Assembly (NCBI RefSeq): GCF_004348595.1
Contig: NZ_SMKD01000017.1
Location: forward strand, 1 to 62,348
Source of the DNA: Micromonospora sp. KC723
Lineage (GTDB): Bacteria > Actinomycetota > Actinomycetes > Mycobacteriales > Micromonosporaceae
DNA length: 62,348 nt
Direction of reading: 5' to 3'
Within the stretch, counting starts at the first letter, position 1. Every line of letters starts with the position of its first letter. The notes beneath the pieces were generated by a model. It saw nothing but the letters and a program-made list of their open reading frames with translations, did no database searches and was not told where the DNA came from. Made by a program: the position numbers and the translations under genes. Positions 27,167 through 37,419 of this stretch are shown here, piece by piece.

Positions 27167-29017
27167 TCAGCCGAGCCTGGTGATCCGGTCGGCCGGGCCC
27201 GGTCCCACCGGCTCGCCGGCTCCGAGGTACGCGACGAGCGCGTCCACGTCGAAGCCGGGAGACGTGGTGCGGCCGGTGCCCGCCCGCAGCTCGGTGAACC
27301 CGTCCCCGCCGTTGGCGAGGAAGTCGTTCGTGGTGACCCGGTAGCTGGCCGCCGGGTCGACCGGGATGCCGTGCAGCGCCAGCGCGCTGACCCGGGAACC
27401 CGCCGGGGCGGTGGTGTCGTACGAGTAGGTCAGCCCGGCGGACGGCTGGAGGATCCGCTGGCTGGTCTGCCCCTTGAAACCGACGAACTGCTGCTCCAGC
27501 ACGCTCTTGAGCTGGGCACCGGTGAACGTCTGGGTGACCACGAGGTTGTTGAACGGCTGCACGGTGAACGCCTCGCCGTAGGTCACCTCGCCCGGCGCCT
27601 CCCCGCCGGCCGACGCCGCGTACGCCAGGGAGGACCGGACGCCACCCGGGTTCATCAACGCGATCTGCGCTCCGTCGCCGCGGGTGTACGCCAGCTGCGC
27701 GTCGGCGATCACGTCACCCATCGGGCTCTCCCCGTTGGGGCGGGCTTCCCGGCCGATGTCCGCGCTGATCCGCCCGACCACCCGGTTGGCGATCGGGGCG
27801 ACCGCCTCGCGGTACTTGTCGGCCAGCGCCTCGGCGCCCCGGTCGACCAGCTGCGGGTTCTTGACGAAGACCCCGCCGGTCTGCTGCCAGGTGCCGTCGG
27901 CGTTGCGGACGCCGTTCTCCACGACCACGTTCTTCGCGGTGATGCCGGTGAACCGGCCGGTGCGCCGATCCAGCGAGTAGTCGATGTCGGTGATCAGCTG
28001 GCCGTTGCTGCCGGCGCTGGTCACCACGCTGTGCGCTCCCGAGGAGTTCGGCAGCGAGCAGGAGTAGAAGCGGTGGGTGTGCCCGGAGACCACCACGCCG
28101 AACTCGGGGCGCAGCCCCTTGACGATGTCCACGATCGGGCCGGAGAAGTTGGCGCAGTCGGAGATGCCGGGCAGGCTCGGCGGCGCGGCCTGCCCGCCGC
28201 CCTCGTGCACCAGCAGCACCATCGCCTTGACGCCGAAGAGCTTCAGCAGCCCGCCCCACTTGTTGGCGGTCTGGACCTCGTCGGTGAAGGTGACGTCCTT
28301 GATGCCGGCCGGGTTGACGATGCCCGGGGTGCCCTCCAGGGTGACCCCCACGAAGCCGACCGGCACACCGCCGACGAAACGGACGTCGATCGGGGGCAGG
28401 ATCGGCAGCTTGGTCTTCTTGCTGATGGTGTTCGCCGCGAGGTAGGTGAACTTCGCGCCGGCGAAGCCGTCCCCGTCCTGGCAACCGTCGACCGGGTGGC
28501 AGCCGCCCTTGTTGATCCGGATCAGCTCGTCGACGCCCTCGTCGAACTCGTGGTTGCCGACCGAACTGATGTCCAGCCCGATCTCGTCCATCAGCTCGAT
28601 GGTGGGCTCGTCGTGGAAGGCGGCGCTGACCAGCGGGGTGGCGCCGATCAGGTCACCGGCGCCGACGGTGGTGGTGGTTCGCCCCTCGGCCTGCGCCTCG
28701 GCGCGCAGCTTCTTCAGCCAGGTGGCGAGGTATTCCACGCCGCCGGCGGGGGTGCCGTTGACCGTGGCACCGCTGCCGCCCGGCGGGTCGATGGCACCGT
28801 GGAAGTCGTTGTAGCTGAGGAACTGGCCCTTGACCTCGTGGCCGGCGGGCTTGGCGTAGGAGACGGCGACGGGAACGAGCCCGGCGGTGTCGTCGGCGGT
28901 GGCCGGCGGCGGCGTGGACCGGCCGGCGACCGGCAGACCGGCCACCACGGCCAGGGCGAGGGCGGGTACGGCGAGGTGACGCAGCACGGCCCGACCGCGC
29001 GAGCGCGGTTGACTCAT
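27167..29017 (-). CDS. secreted 5'-nucleotidase / UshA-family metallophosphatase
   Basis: Exported enzyme predicted to release phosphate or nucleosides from extracellular nucleotides. The 616-residue protein begins with a basic, hydrophobic signal sequence. The N-terminal calcineurin-like domain shows YNDFHG (Asp71, His73), GAGDLIG, GNHEFDEG, the HEGG motif and GHTHRFY, together giving the two-metal site. The C-terminal 5'-nucleotidase domain has PMGDVIADA, NPGGVRSSL and NGGDGF. ATG 29017 follows GGGAG by about 8 bases. No LPXTG anchor or lipobox is present, so it is probably released. Exact substrate (nucleotide, NAD, cyclic nucleotide) is open. Confidence 0.9.
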   Translation of the reverse strand: MSQPRSRGRAVLRHLAVPALALAVVAGLPVAGRSTPPPATADDTAGLVPVAVSYAKPAGHEVKGQFLSYNDFHGAIDPPGGSGATVNGTPAGGVEYLATWLKKLRAEAQAEGRTTTTVGAGDLIGATPLVSAAFHDEPTIELMDEIGLDISSVGNHEFDEGVDELIRINKGGCHPVDGCQDGDGFAGAKFTYLAANTISKKTKLPILPPIDVRFVGGVPVGFVGVTLEGTPGIVNPAGIKDVTFTDEVQTANKWGGLLKLFGVKAMVLLVHEGGGQAAPPSLPGISDCANFSGPIVDIVKGLRPEFGVVVSGHTHRFYSCSLPNSSGAHSVVTSAGSNGQLITDIDYSLDRRTGRFTGITAKNVVVENGVRNADGTWQQTGGVFVKNPQLVDRGAEALADKYREAVAPIANRVVGRISADIGREARPNGESPMGDVIADAQLAYTRGDGAQIALMNPGGVRSSLAYAASAGGEAPGEVTYGEAFTVQPFNNLVVTQTFTGAQLKSVLEQQFVGFKGQTSQRILQPSAGLTYSYDTTAPAGSRVSALALHGIPVDPAASYRVTTNDFLANGGDGFTELRAGTGRTTSPGFDVDALVAYLGAGEPVGPGPADRITRLG

Positions 29018-29184
29018 GGTTGTTCTCCCAAGTCGGGTACGGGGGAGTGGTCGGAGCTTTCCGCGTCATCGTCCCGGGTCGGGGACGAAGACACCAGGGG
29101 CGACACCATGACAGGTTTGTCTCAGTCGCCACTGACCGGGCCGGCGCGGGGCGTGCGCGGTCGGGAAGTGTCCGGCGTGCGGCA

Positions 29185-29190
29185 TAGACT
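29185..29190 (+). promoter_or_regulatory. -10 box TAGACT for pcrA
   Basis: TAGACT ends 9 bases before ATG 29200 and no Shine-Dalgarno intervenes, giving a leaderless or two-base-leader transcript. Confidence 0.4.
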
Positions 29191-29199
29191 CGCCGTGCG

Positions 29200-31641
29200 A
29201 TGCATCCTCTCTTCGACATCCCCGCGTCCCCGCCCACGCCCGAGCCTGCCCGGACGCCGCCGCGCCGGCCGGGCTCCGCCGTCGCGCGCCTCGACCCGCA
29301 GCAGCTCGTCGAGGGGTTGAACGGCCCGCAGCGGGACGCGGTCACCCATGCCGGTTCGCCCCTGCTGATCGTGGCCGGCGCGGGCTCGGGCAAGACCAAG
29401 GTGCTCACCCACCGGATCGCCTATCTGCTGGCCGCACGGGACGTGCACCCCGGCGAGATCATCGCGATCACCTTCACCAACAAGGCCGCCGGGGAGATGA
29501 AGGAACGGGTGGCCAACCTGGTCGGCCCGCGGGCCCGGCTGATGTGGGTGTCGACGTTCCACTCCGCCTGCGTGCGCATCCTCCGCGCCGAGCACGAGCA
29601 CGCCGGGCTCAAGTCGACCTTCTCCATCTACGACGCCGACGACTCCCGCCGCCTGATGCAGCTGGTGGCCCGCGAACTCGACCTGGACCCGAAGCGGTAC
29701 CCGGCGCGCGGGCTGGCCGCCCAGGTGTCCAACCTGAAGAACGAGCTGGTCGACCCGGAGGCGTTCGCCTCCCGGGCGAAGGGGCCCAACGAGCGGGCCC
29801 TGGCCGAGGCCTACACGCTCTACCAGCGTCGACTGCGCGAGGCACACGCGCTGGACTTCGATGACCTGATCATGACCACGGTGCACCTGCTCCAGTCGCA
29901 CCCACACGTCGCGGAGAGCTACCGCCGCCGGTTCCGGCACGTGATGGTCGACGAGTACCAGGACACCAACCACGCCCAGTACGTGCTGATCAAGGAGCTG
30001 GTCTCCGGCACCGAGGGAATCCCGCCGGCCGAGCTCTGCGTGGTCGGCGACGCCGACCAGTCGATCTACGCGTTCCGCGGCGCGACGATCCGCAACATCC
30101 TGGAGTTCGAGCGGGACTTCACCGACGCCCGGACGATCCTGCTGGAGCAGAACTACCGCTCCACGCAGACGATCCTCAACGCCGCGAACGCGGTCATCGA
30201 CCGGAACACCTCACGGAAACCGAAACGGCTGTGGAGCGACGCCGGCGCCGGTGAGCGGATCGTCGGCTACGTCGCCGACACCGAGCACGCCGAGGCGGAC
30301 TGGGTGGCCCGGGAGATCGACCGGCTGGTCGACGACGGTGCCGCCCGCCCCGGGGACGTCGCGGTCTTCTACCGCACCAACGCCCAGTCCCGGGTCTTCG
30401 AGGAGGTGTTCATCCGGGTCGGCCTGCCGTACAAGGTCGTCGGCGGCGTGCGCTTCTACGAGCGCAAGGAGGTCCGCGACGCGTTGGCCTACCTGCGCGC
30501 GGTGGTCAACGACGACGACACGGTGAGCCTCCGCCGGATCCTCAACACCCCCCGCCGTGGCATCGGCGACCGGGCCGAGGCCTGTGTGGAGGCGCTGTCC
30601 AGCCGGGACCGGATCTCCTTCGGCGCGGCGCTGCGCCGGGCGAAGGACGCCCCCGGCATCTCCACCCGGGCCGCCAACGGCATCGCCGACTTCGTGGCGC
30701 TGCTCGACGGCGCGCGAGAGCTGGCCGAGACCGGCACCCCCGAGGAGGTGCTGGAGGCGTTGCTGACCCGCTCGGGTTACCTCACGGAGCTGGAGGAGAG
30801 CCTCGACCCGCAGGACGCCGGCCGGGTGGACAACCTCCAGGAGTTGGTCAGCGTCGCCCGGGAGTACACCGAGCGGATCGAGGCGACCGCCGAGGAGGGG
30901 GAGCGGGCCACCGTCGCCGGCTTCCTGGAGCAGGTCGCGCTGGTCGCCGACGCCGACCAGGTCCCTGCGCAGCCCGGCTCGACGCCTGACGGCGCCGAGG
31001 CGGACGACGACGCGCCGTACCAGGGCGTGGTCACCCTGATGACGCTGCACACCGCCAAGGGGCTGGAGTTCCCGGTGGTGTTCCTGACCGGCCTGGAGGA
31101 CGGCGTCTTCCCGCACCTGCGTTCGCTGGGCGACACCCGTGAGCTGGAGGAGGAGCGCCGGCTGGCGTACGTCGGCATCACCCGGGCCCGGCAGCGGCTG
31201 TACCTGTCCCGGGCGGTCACCCGGTCCGCCTGGGGGCAGCCGTCCTACAACCCACCGTCACGGTTCCTCGAGGAACTTCCCCCCGAGCTGGTTCGCTGGG
31301 AGCGCACCGAAGGGTCGTACACCTCGTGGGCCGGTGGGGGCGGCGGTGTCGGGGGCCGTGCGGACCGCGCGCCCGGCGGGCGTGGCGGCTTCGTCGGGGG
31401 TACGCCGAAGGCGGCGCAGCTCGCCCAGCGCCTCGGGGTGGACGCCAGCCGGCTGGCCACCGCCAGTGAGCTGCGGCAGGCGCCGAAGGTGGCGGTTGGT
31501 GACCGGGTCAACCACCAGCGCTACGGGCTGGGCCGGGTGCTGGCCGTGGAAGGGCACGGCCCGGGGGCCCGGGCGCAGATCGACTTCGGTGACCAGGCTC
31601 TGTGGTTGGTGCTGCGGCACGCCCCGATCGACAAGCTCTGA
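29200..31641 (+). CDS. pcrA: UvrD/PcrA superfamily 1 DNA helicase
   Basis: ATP-dependent 3'-5' helicase for nucleotide-excision and replication-fork repair. The 813 residues carry motif I GAGSGKTK (Lys65), Ia ITFTNKAAGEM, II VDEYQDTN, III VGDADQSIYAFRGA, IV QNYRST, V TLHTAKGLEFPVVF and VI YVGITRARQRL. The Gly-rich linker and a C-terminal Tudor-like RNA-polymerase-binding tail (VGDRVNHQRYGLGRVLAVEG) are typical of PcrA/UvrD1. An actinobacterial N-terminal extension is Pro-rich. In mycobacteria uvrD1 likewise lies beside chorismate mutase and an M23 peptidase, so the order is conserved. Confidence 0.95.
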   Translation: MHPLFDIPASPPTPEPARTPPRRPGSAVARLDPQQLVEGLNGPQRDAVTHAGSPLLIVAGAGSGKTKVLTHRIAYLLAARDVHPGEIIAITFTNKAAGEMKERVANLVGPRARLMWVSTFHSACVRILRAEHEHAGLKSTFSIYDADDSRRLMQLVARELDLDPKRYPARGLAAQVSNLKNELVDPEAFASRAKGPNERALAEAYTLYQRRLREAHALDFDDLIMTTVHLLQSHPHVAESYRRRFRHVMVDEYQDTNHAQYVLIKELVSGTEGIPPAELCVVGDADQSIYAFRGATIRNILEFERDFTDARTILLEQNYRSTQTILNAANAVIDRNTSRKPKRLWSDAGAGERIVGYVADTEHAEADWVAREIDRLVDDGAARPGDVAVFYRTNAQSRVFEEVFIRVGLPYKVVGGVRFYERKEVRDALAYLRAVVNDDDTVSLRRILNTPRRGIGDRAEACVEALSSRDRISFGAALRRAKDAPGISTRAANGIADFVALLDGARELAETGTPEEVLEALLTRSGYLTELEESLDPQDAGRVDNLQELVSVAREYTERIEATAEEGERATVAGFLEQVALVADADQVPAQPGSTPDGAEADDDAPYQGVVTLMTLHTAKGLEFPVVFLTGLEDGVFPHLRSLGDTRELEEERRLAYVGITRARQRLYLSRAVTRSAWGQPSYNPPSRFLEELPPELVRWERTEGSYTSWAGGGGGVGGRADRAPGGRGGFVGGTPKAAQLAQRLGVDASRLATASELRQAPKVAVGDRVNHQRYGLGRVLAVEGHGPGARAQIDFGDQALWLVLRHAPIDKL

Positions 31642-31794
31642 CATCGGCGCGGCGGGGCCGTCGCACCGGGTCGCCCCCTCGGCGTCGGCGCGTCCGGCCG
31701 GACAGCGCCGCGCGTCCGGGTGGGAATAGGATATCGACGGTCTTGCCGGGTCGGTGGCTGTCGACCCGCCCGTACGCCCCTCGCTGGAGAGTCG

Positions 31795-32181
31795 GTGACC
31801 TCTTCCATCCGCTGGATCTCGATCGACTGTGCCGATCCGTACCCGCTGTCGCGGTTCTACGGCGCGGTGACCGGCTGGGCAACCGACGATGAGGACCGGC
31901 CCGGCCATGACGAGTGCGCCGTGCTGCCGCCCGCGCCGGGACACCCTGGCCTGTTGTTCACCCGCGTGCCGGAGCCGAAGACCGGCAAGAACCGGCTGCA
32001 CCTGGACCTGCAGCCGCGCGAGAGCACCCGCGACGAGGAAGTCGACCGGCTCGTCGCCCTCGGTGCCACGGTGATCGCCGACCGGCGTGGCGAAGGGCAG
32101 GGCTGGGTCGTGCTCTCCGACCCGGAGGGGAACGAGTTCTGCGTGAACACCAGCTCCGCCGAGCGCGGTACCCCTGGGTGA
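31795..32181 (+). CDS. VOC (glyoxalase/bleomycin-resistance) superfamily protein
   Basis: 128 residues from GTG 31795, which has GGAGAG 5 bases upstream. The paired beta-alpha-beta-beta-beta modules of the VOC fold are visible: WISIDCADPYPLSRFYGAVTG at the start and WVVLSDPEGNEFCV at the end, with HLDL between them. Such proteins are metal-dependent lyases, dioxygenases or drug-binding proteins. This one resembles uncharacterised Glyoxalase_6-type members. The 153 bases upstream hold a TAGGAT box near 31727 and a CGGGTCG/CGACCCG hairpin at 31747-31768. Confidence 0.82.
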   Translation: MTSSIRWISIDCADPYPLSRFYGAVTGWATDDEDRPGHDECAVLPPAPGHPGLLFTRVPEPKTGKNRLHLDLQPRESTRDEEVDRLVALGATVIADRRGEGQGWVVLSDPEGNEFCVNTSSAERGTPG

Positions 32182-32254
32182 GGACGCCCTCGCGGCGGGA
32201 GGGCGGGCAGTCGGTGCCGGCGCCCCGACGCGGGACGACCCACCGGAGGTCCGG

Positions 32255-33040
32255 TCAGCAGGCGACGTCGATGCCCCGGGCGCGCAGGAACGGCGCCGGG
32301 TCGATCTGGTTCCACATCTGGCCCTGGTGCACCTCGAAGTGCAGGTGCGGGCCGGTGGAGTCGCCGGTGGAGCCCTCCAGGCCGATGGTCTCGCCGGCGG
32401 CCACCCGGTAGCCTGCGCTCACCTTCGCGCTGCTGAGGTGGGCGTAGTGGGTCAGGTAGCCGTTGCCGTGGTTGATTACCACGGAGATGCCGTAGCCGTC
32501 GCCGGCGTCGCCGGCCTTCTCGACGGTGCCGCCGAACGCGGCACGGACCGGGGTGCCGGCGGGCATCGCGAAGTCGATGCCCGCGTGCAGGGTGCCCCCG
32601 CGCATGCCGTAGCACGAGGTGATCTCGGCGCCCTTCATCGGGATGACCCAGGACGGCGTGGGCTTCGGCGTCGGCTTGCTGGTCTTCTTCGGGGTGCGCC
32701 TGGGAGCGGGTTTCCTCGAGGCTGCCGGTGATGCGCTGGCGCTCGGGCTCGCCGTCGTGGGACTCGGGGTGACCGAGGGGCTCACCGACGCGATCGGCTC
32801 CCGGGCGGAGCGGTCGGCCCGGTCGGCGGCCTCGGCGCGGGTCTGGGCGTCGAGCGACACGGCGGTCGGGGCGGGGGTGTCGTCGGAGCCGAACGCGACG
32901 GTCGCGGCACCGGCGACGCCGAGGCCGACCAGGGCGACCGCGCCGACGACGAGGCCGCGTCCGCCGCGGCGCCTACGCAGCCGGTGCCGGGCCGGTCCGG
33001 CCGGGGTCGTGGCGTTCGGGGTGTTGCTGTCTTCCTGCAC
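32255..33040 (-). CDS. M23 family metallopeptidase (copy 1)
   Basis: Membrane-anchored or secreted LytM-type endopeptidase predicted to cleave peptidoglycan cross-links. The 261 residues comprise a basic cytosolic start, one transmembrane helix (about 29-50), a Ser/Pro/Lys-rich spacer and the M23 domain. Zinc ligands His152 and Asp156 are in HAGIDF and His232/His234 in PHLHFEV. GTG 33040 follows GAAGG. A paralogue with the same design lies immediately upstream on the same strand. The ADRADR repeats before the spacer recur in that copy. Confidence 0.88.
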   Translation of the reverse strand: MQEDSNTPNATTPAGPARHRLRRRRGGRGLVVGAVALVGLGVAGAATVAFGSDDTPAPTAVSLDAQTRAEAADRADRSAREPIASVSPSVTPSPTTASPSASASPAASRKPAPRRTPKKTSKPTPKPTPSWVIPMKGAEITSCYGMRGGTLHAGIDFAMPAGTPVRAAFGGTVEKAGDAGDGYGISVVINHGNGYLTHYAHLSSAKVSAGYRVAAGETIGLEGSTGDSTGPHLHFEVHQGQMWNQIDPAPFLRARGIDVAC

Positions 33041-33256
33041 GGCGGACCTTCACACACTCGGAGGGCGGGGACCCGCCCATCCTGGGTGCCACCCGGGGCG
33101 GCGGCCGGTACCGGTACGGGCGGGTGGCCGGAGCTGCCCGAGGCGGCGTGCCCGCTTTGCGGCGGTGTCACCGTCTCCACGTGCATTTCTGATCATGTGG
33201 CCCGTGGCCTCGATCACACTCCGTGGTGTGACGTAGTTGACTTTGGCGCACGAGAA

Positions 33257-33284
33257 ACCGCCCGGATCGTTCGATCCGGGCGGT
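33257..33284 (-). terminator. terminator of the second M23 gene
   Basis: ACCGCCCGGATCG (33257-33269), loop TT, CGATCCGGGCGGT (33272-33284): a perfect 13-bp stem just beyond the stop of the upstream M23 gene. It isolates the two paralogues transcriptionally. The rest of the 263-base gap has only a TCACAC/GTGTGA repeat near 33212. Confidence 0.7.
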
Positions 33285-33303
33285 CAACGGGCGATACGGA
33301 GCG

Positions 33304-34020
33304 TCAGGAAGCCGCTACCTCGCTGTAATATGCCTCGACTTGCAGCTTGATGTCCACTCCGCGCTCCTGGAGCCACGGCACCGGGTCCAGTGGCTCGCCC
33401 TTGACATGGATCTCCAGATGCAGGTGGGAGCCGTACGAGTGGCCGGTGTTGCCCACCAGGCCGAGCTGGTCACCGGCCTTGACCTGCTGCCCCTCCCGGA
33501 CGCTCACCTCGGAGGAGTGGCCGTAGATGGCCTCGCTGCCGTCGGGGTGCTGGACGATTACCGCGTAGCCGTACCCGCCGAACCAGCCGGCCTTGGTGAC
33601 GGTGCCGGAGTGGATCGCGACGTACGGGGTGCCCTCCGCCGCGACCAGGTCGATGCCGGTGTGCAGCTTGCCCCAGCGCATCCCGTAGGGGGAGTTGAAG
33701 TCGTAGCCCTGCAGGGGCAGCAGCCACGGGTCCGCCTCGGTGGACGCTCCGTTGCCGCCCCGAACGGTGTCACGGGTGGCGCGGTCGGCGGCCTCGGCGC
33801 GGGCCGCCGCGTCCTGGCTGGTGATCGAGGCCTGCTTCAGCTCGTCGAGGACCGACGGGCTGACGCTCTTGCTGTCGGGAAGGGCGTTCGCGCCGAGGGC
33901 GACGATGCCGGCTCCCACGAAGGCGGTGGTGACCACCGCCGCGTAGCGGCTGCGTGGGGGAGTGGGTACACGGCGGCGGCCACGATATCTATCGGGCTCA
34001 GACGACAGGCGCTGGCGCAC
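33304..34020 (-). CDS. M23 family metallopeptidase (copy 2)
   Basis: 238 residues from GTG 34020 (GGAGGG 5 bases upstream). Layout as in copy 1 but with a shorter linker: basic N-terminus, transmembrane helix (about 27-45), an Ala/Asp/Arg-rich coiled segment, then the M23 domain with His120 and Asp124 in HTGIDL and His199/His201 in SHLHLEI. It probably hydrolyses peptidoglycan during growth or division. A longer frame upstream is open, but its codons look non-coding. Mycobacteria carry one M23 gene at the equivalent place between uvrD1 and sucC. Confidence 0.87.
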   Translation of the reverse strand: MRQRLSSEPDRYRGRRRVPTPPRSRYAAVVTTAFVGAGIVALGANALPDSKSVSPSVLDELKQASITSQDAAARAEAADRATRDTVRGGNGASTEADPWLLPLQGYDFNSPYGMRWGKLHTGIDLVAAEGTPYVAIHSGTVTKAGWFGGYGYAVIVQHPDGSEAIYGHSSEVSVREGQQVKAGDQLGLVGNTGHSYGSHLHLEIHVKGEPLDPVPWLQERGVDIKLQVEAYYSEVAAS

Positions 34021-34408
34021 GCACACCCTCCGTTGTCGGGGATCCGATGCCGACTCGGGCCGTCCGGTGAAGTGCGGTCGAACGTCCGTTGGCGGCGTCG
34101 TCACCCGTCGGTGGACCTGATGACAACCGTGGACACGTTAGCCCTCCGCCGCCCCCGTCACAAGCGGAAGCGCCGAACCAGTCGGGCTTTCTGTCCCTTT
34201 CCGTCCGTCATTGTCATATCTCTGGACGCCGTACGGCTGTCCCCCATACTGCCCATAAGTTGCGCACAGTGACCGTTCGGCGGAGGTGTCCGGCTTCCGT
34301 TCGGCTGGCTTCGGCGATAGGGGTTGCAGGCCGGTTTCCCAGCCCCCCGGTCGCCGGGTTACCGTTCGTTCAGGTGGTAGCCGCGGAGCCCGTGGAAGGT
34401 GTGCGCTG
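34021..34408. promoter_or_regulatory. 388-base divergent intergenic region, no gene
   Basis: Separates the M23 gene (minus) from the B12-domain gene (plus). The middle (about 34190-34270) is less G/C-rich. TATGACAAT on the minus strand near 34215 could be a -10 for M23. I looked for the c-di-AMP riboswitch often found before actinobacterial wall hydrolases and do not see its conserved core. Confidence 0.3.
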
Positions 34409-34813
34409 ATGAGCTCTCGTATCCGGGTCGTCGTCGCCAAGCCGGGCCTCGACGGCCATGACCGCGGCGCCAAGGTCGTCGCCCGCGCCCTCCGCGACGC
34501 GGGCATGGAGGTCATCTACACCGGCCTGCACCAGACCCCGGAGCAGATCGTGGAGACCGCCATCCAGGAGGACGCCGACGCCGTCGGACTCTCCGTGCTC
34601 TCCGGCGCGCACATGACGCTCTTCCGTCGGGTGCTGGAACTGCTCGCCGAGCGGGACGCCCGGGACATCGTCGTCTTCGGTGGCGGCATCATCCCGGACG
34701 CCGACATCCCCGAGCTGGAGCAGCTCGGTGTCGCGAAGATCTTCACGCCCGGCGCGACCACCCAGTCGATCGTCGAGTGGGTCCGGGCGAACGTCGCCCA
34801 AGCCGTCGCCTGA
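34409..34813 (+). CDS. stand-alone cobalamin (B12)-binding domain protein
   Basis: 134 residues, equivalent to the C-terminal B12 domain of methylmalonyl-CoA-type mutases or the small subunit of isobutyryl-CoA/hydroxyisobutyryl-CoA mutase. The DxHxxG cobalt-ligand motif is present (Asp15, His17, Gly20), followed by [10 protein letters not shown] and [12 protein letters not shown] loops that wrap the nucleotide tail. GGAAGG lies 9 bases before ATG 34409. There is no large catalytic subunit in the window, so the partner must be elsewhere. Mutase products feed succinyl-CoA, the substrate of sucCD next door. Confidence 0.88.
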   Translation: MSSRIRVVVAKPGLDGHDRGAKVVARALRDAGMEVIYTGLHQTPEQIVETAIQEDADAVGLSVLSGAHMTLFRRVLELLAERDARDIVVFGGGIIPDADIPELEQLGVAKIFTPGATTQSIVEWVRANVAQAVA

Positions 34814-34917
34814 CAGCGACACTCACGCCTCGCCCTCCGGCAACCTGCCGGGTGCGCGAGCCGGGGCGGGCCGAGCGTGTCGCGACGGGACGACCCGGAA
34901 CGGGTCGCGGGCAGGGG

Positions 34918-34954
34918 GAAGGGCCGGACGCACCCCTCACACGCCCGGCCCTTC
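34918..34954 (+). terminator. terminator after the B12-domain gene
   Basis: GAAGGGCCGG (34918-34927) and CCGGCCCTTC (34945-34954) form a perfect 10-bp stem followed by TATG. Confidence 0.6.
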
Positions 34955-35169
34955 TATGCACGATGCCCCGCCGCCACCCCTCGACCGACAGGGCATCGGC
35001 CGCTCCCGTCGTCGCGCCATCAGCGCTTCGACATCAGACTCAACGACGCCCCCACCAGGGGGTTACGCCCCTTCTCCGGGATCTTCGGCGGCCATCTCGG
35101 CCGGGTGCCGGGCACCGGCGCGTCGCGCGCGGCACGCTGTGCATTACCGCACACCACGCACCCGCTCGG

Positions 35170-35197
35170 TTGCCGGCGGTTCCTGTCTCGCTAGGCT
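35170..35197 (+). promoter_or_regulatory. candidate sucCD promoter within a 346-base gene-free gap
   Basis: TTGCCG (35170-35175), a 16-base spacer and TAGGCT (35192-35197). Transcription would start near 35204, leaving a leader of about 97 bases before sucC. The rest of 34955-35300 holds no gene; a GATGCCC/GGGCATC arm pair near 34967-35000 is the only other structure. Confidence 0.45.
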
Positions 35198-35300
35198 GCG
35201 GCCGACGGCTGTTTGAACTGATGACGGGCGTCAACGGAGTTTCCACAACGCTGGTGGCGGCGCGACGGCGCGCCGCGGAGACGGGACGGGACGCGCAATC

Positions 35301-36479
35301 GTGGACCTGTACGAGTACCAGGGGCGGGACCTGTTCGAGCGGCACGGTTTGCCCGTGCTCGCCGGCGGCGTCGCCACTACCCCGGAGGAGGCCCGCGCGA
35401 TCGCCGAACGCCTCGGCGGTCGGGTGGTCGTCAAGGCGCAGGTGAAGGTCGGCGGCCGAGGCAAGGCCGGCGGCGTCAAGCTGGCCGAGGGCGCGGAGGA
35501 GACGGTGGCCCGGGCCACCGACATCCTCGGCATGGACATCAAGGGTCACACCGTCCACAAGGTCATGATCACCGTGACCGCGGACGTGGCCGAGGAGTAC
35601 TACTTCTCGTACCTGCTCGACCGGGCGAACCGCACCTTCCTCTGCATCGCCAGCGTCGCCGGCGGCATGGACATCGAGCAGGTCGCCGCCGAGACCCCCG
35701 ACAAGGTGGTCAAGGCCCCGATCGACGCCGTCGAGGGCGTGGACGAGGCGAAGGCCCGCGAGATCGTGACCGCCGCCGGGTTCCCCGCCGAGGTCGCCGA
35801 CCAGGTCGTCGAGGTCGCCGTGGGCCTGTGGCAGGCCTTCGTCGCCGAGGACGCCACGCTGGTCGAGGTGAACCCGCTGGCCAAGACCGGCGAGGGCAAG
35901 CTGCTGCTGCTCGACGCCAAGGTCACCCTCGACGAGAACGCCGGCTTCCGGCACCCGGACCACGAGGCCCTGGTCGACCAGGCCGCCGTGGACCCGCTGG
36001 AGCAGGCCGCCAAGGAGAAGGACCTCAACTACGTCAAGCTCGACGGCGAGGTCGGCATCATCGGCAACGGCGCGGGCCTGGTCATGTCCACGCTCGACGT
36101 GGTCGCGTACGCCGGTGAGCGGCACGGCGGCGTGAAGCCGGCCAACTTCCTCGACATCGGCGGCGGCGCGAGCGCCGAGGTGATGGCCAACGGCCTGGAG
36201 ATCGTGCTCTCCGACCCGTCGGTGAGGAGCGTCTTCGTCAACGTCTTCGGCGGCATCACCGCCTGCGACGCCGTCGCCAACGGCATCGTCCAGGCGCTGG
36301 CCCTGCTGGAGCAGCGCGGCGAGAAGGCCACCAAGCCGCTCGTCGTCCGCCTCGACGGCAACAACGCCGAGGCCGGTCGGGCGATTCTCGACGGCGCGAA
36401 CAACCCGCTGATCCAGCGGGTCGACACCATGGACGGCGCGGCCGAGCGGGCCGCCGAGCTGGCGGCTGCGGGGGTCTGA
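35301..36479 (+). CDS. sucC: succinyl-CoA synthetase, beta subunit
   Basis: With SucD converts succinyl-CoA, phosphate and nucleoside diphosphate to succinate, CoA and nucleoside triphosphate in the TCA cycle. The 392-residue ATP-grasp protein begins [19 protein letters not shown]. It shows [16 protein letters not shown] in the nucleotide site, EVNPLAKT for metal binding, and the C-terminal domain [14 protein letters not shown] and [16 protein letters not shown]. The GTG start directly precedes that conserved N-terminus. sucD follows after two bases. Confidence 0.96.
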   Translation: MDLYEYQGRDLFERHGLPVLAGGVATTPEEARAIAERLGGRVVVKAQVKVGGRGKAGGVKLAEGAEETVARATDILGMDIKGHTVHKVMITVTADVAEEYYFSYLLDRANRTFLCIASVAGGMDIEQVAAETPDKVVKAPIDAVEGVDEAKAREIVTAAGFPAEVADQVVEVAVGLWQAFVAEDATLVEVNPLAKTGEGKLLLLDAKVTLDENAGFRHPDHEALVDQAAVDPLEQAAKEKDLNYVKLDGEVGIIGNGAGLVMSTLDVVAYAGERHGGVKPANFLDIGGGASAEVMANGLEIVLSDPSVRSVFVNVFGGITACDAVANGIVQALALLEQRGEKATKPLVVRLDGNNAEAGRAILDGANNPLIQRVDTMDGAAERAAELAAAGV

Positions 36480-36481
36480 CA

Positions 36482-37369
<888 letters not shown>

Positions 37370-37387
37370 GCGGACGGACGGGACGTC

Positions 37388-37419
37388 GAGGGGGTCGACC
37401 GGTGACGGTCGGCCCCCTC
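37388..37419. terminator. terminator between sucD and the convergent membrane gene
   Basis: GAGGGGGTCGACC (37388-37400) pairs with GGTCGGCCCCCTC (37407-37419), one G-T pair; the distal arm overlaps the stop codon of the opposing gene. Confidence 0.65.

Noticed and set aside
27077..29320. Plus-strand open frame opposite the 5'-nucleotidase
   Set aside because: The nucleotidase has all metal-site motifs and a signal peptide; the opposite frame has none.
34021..34408. c-di-AMP riboswitch upstream of the M23 genes
   Set aside because: Such elements often precede actinobacterial wall hydrolases, but I could not find the conserved core sequences in either M23 leader.
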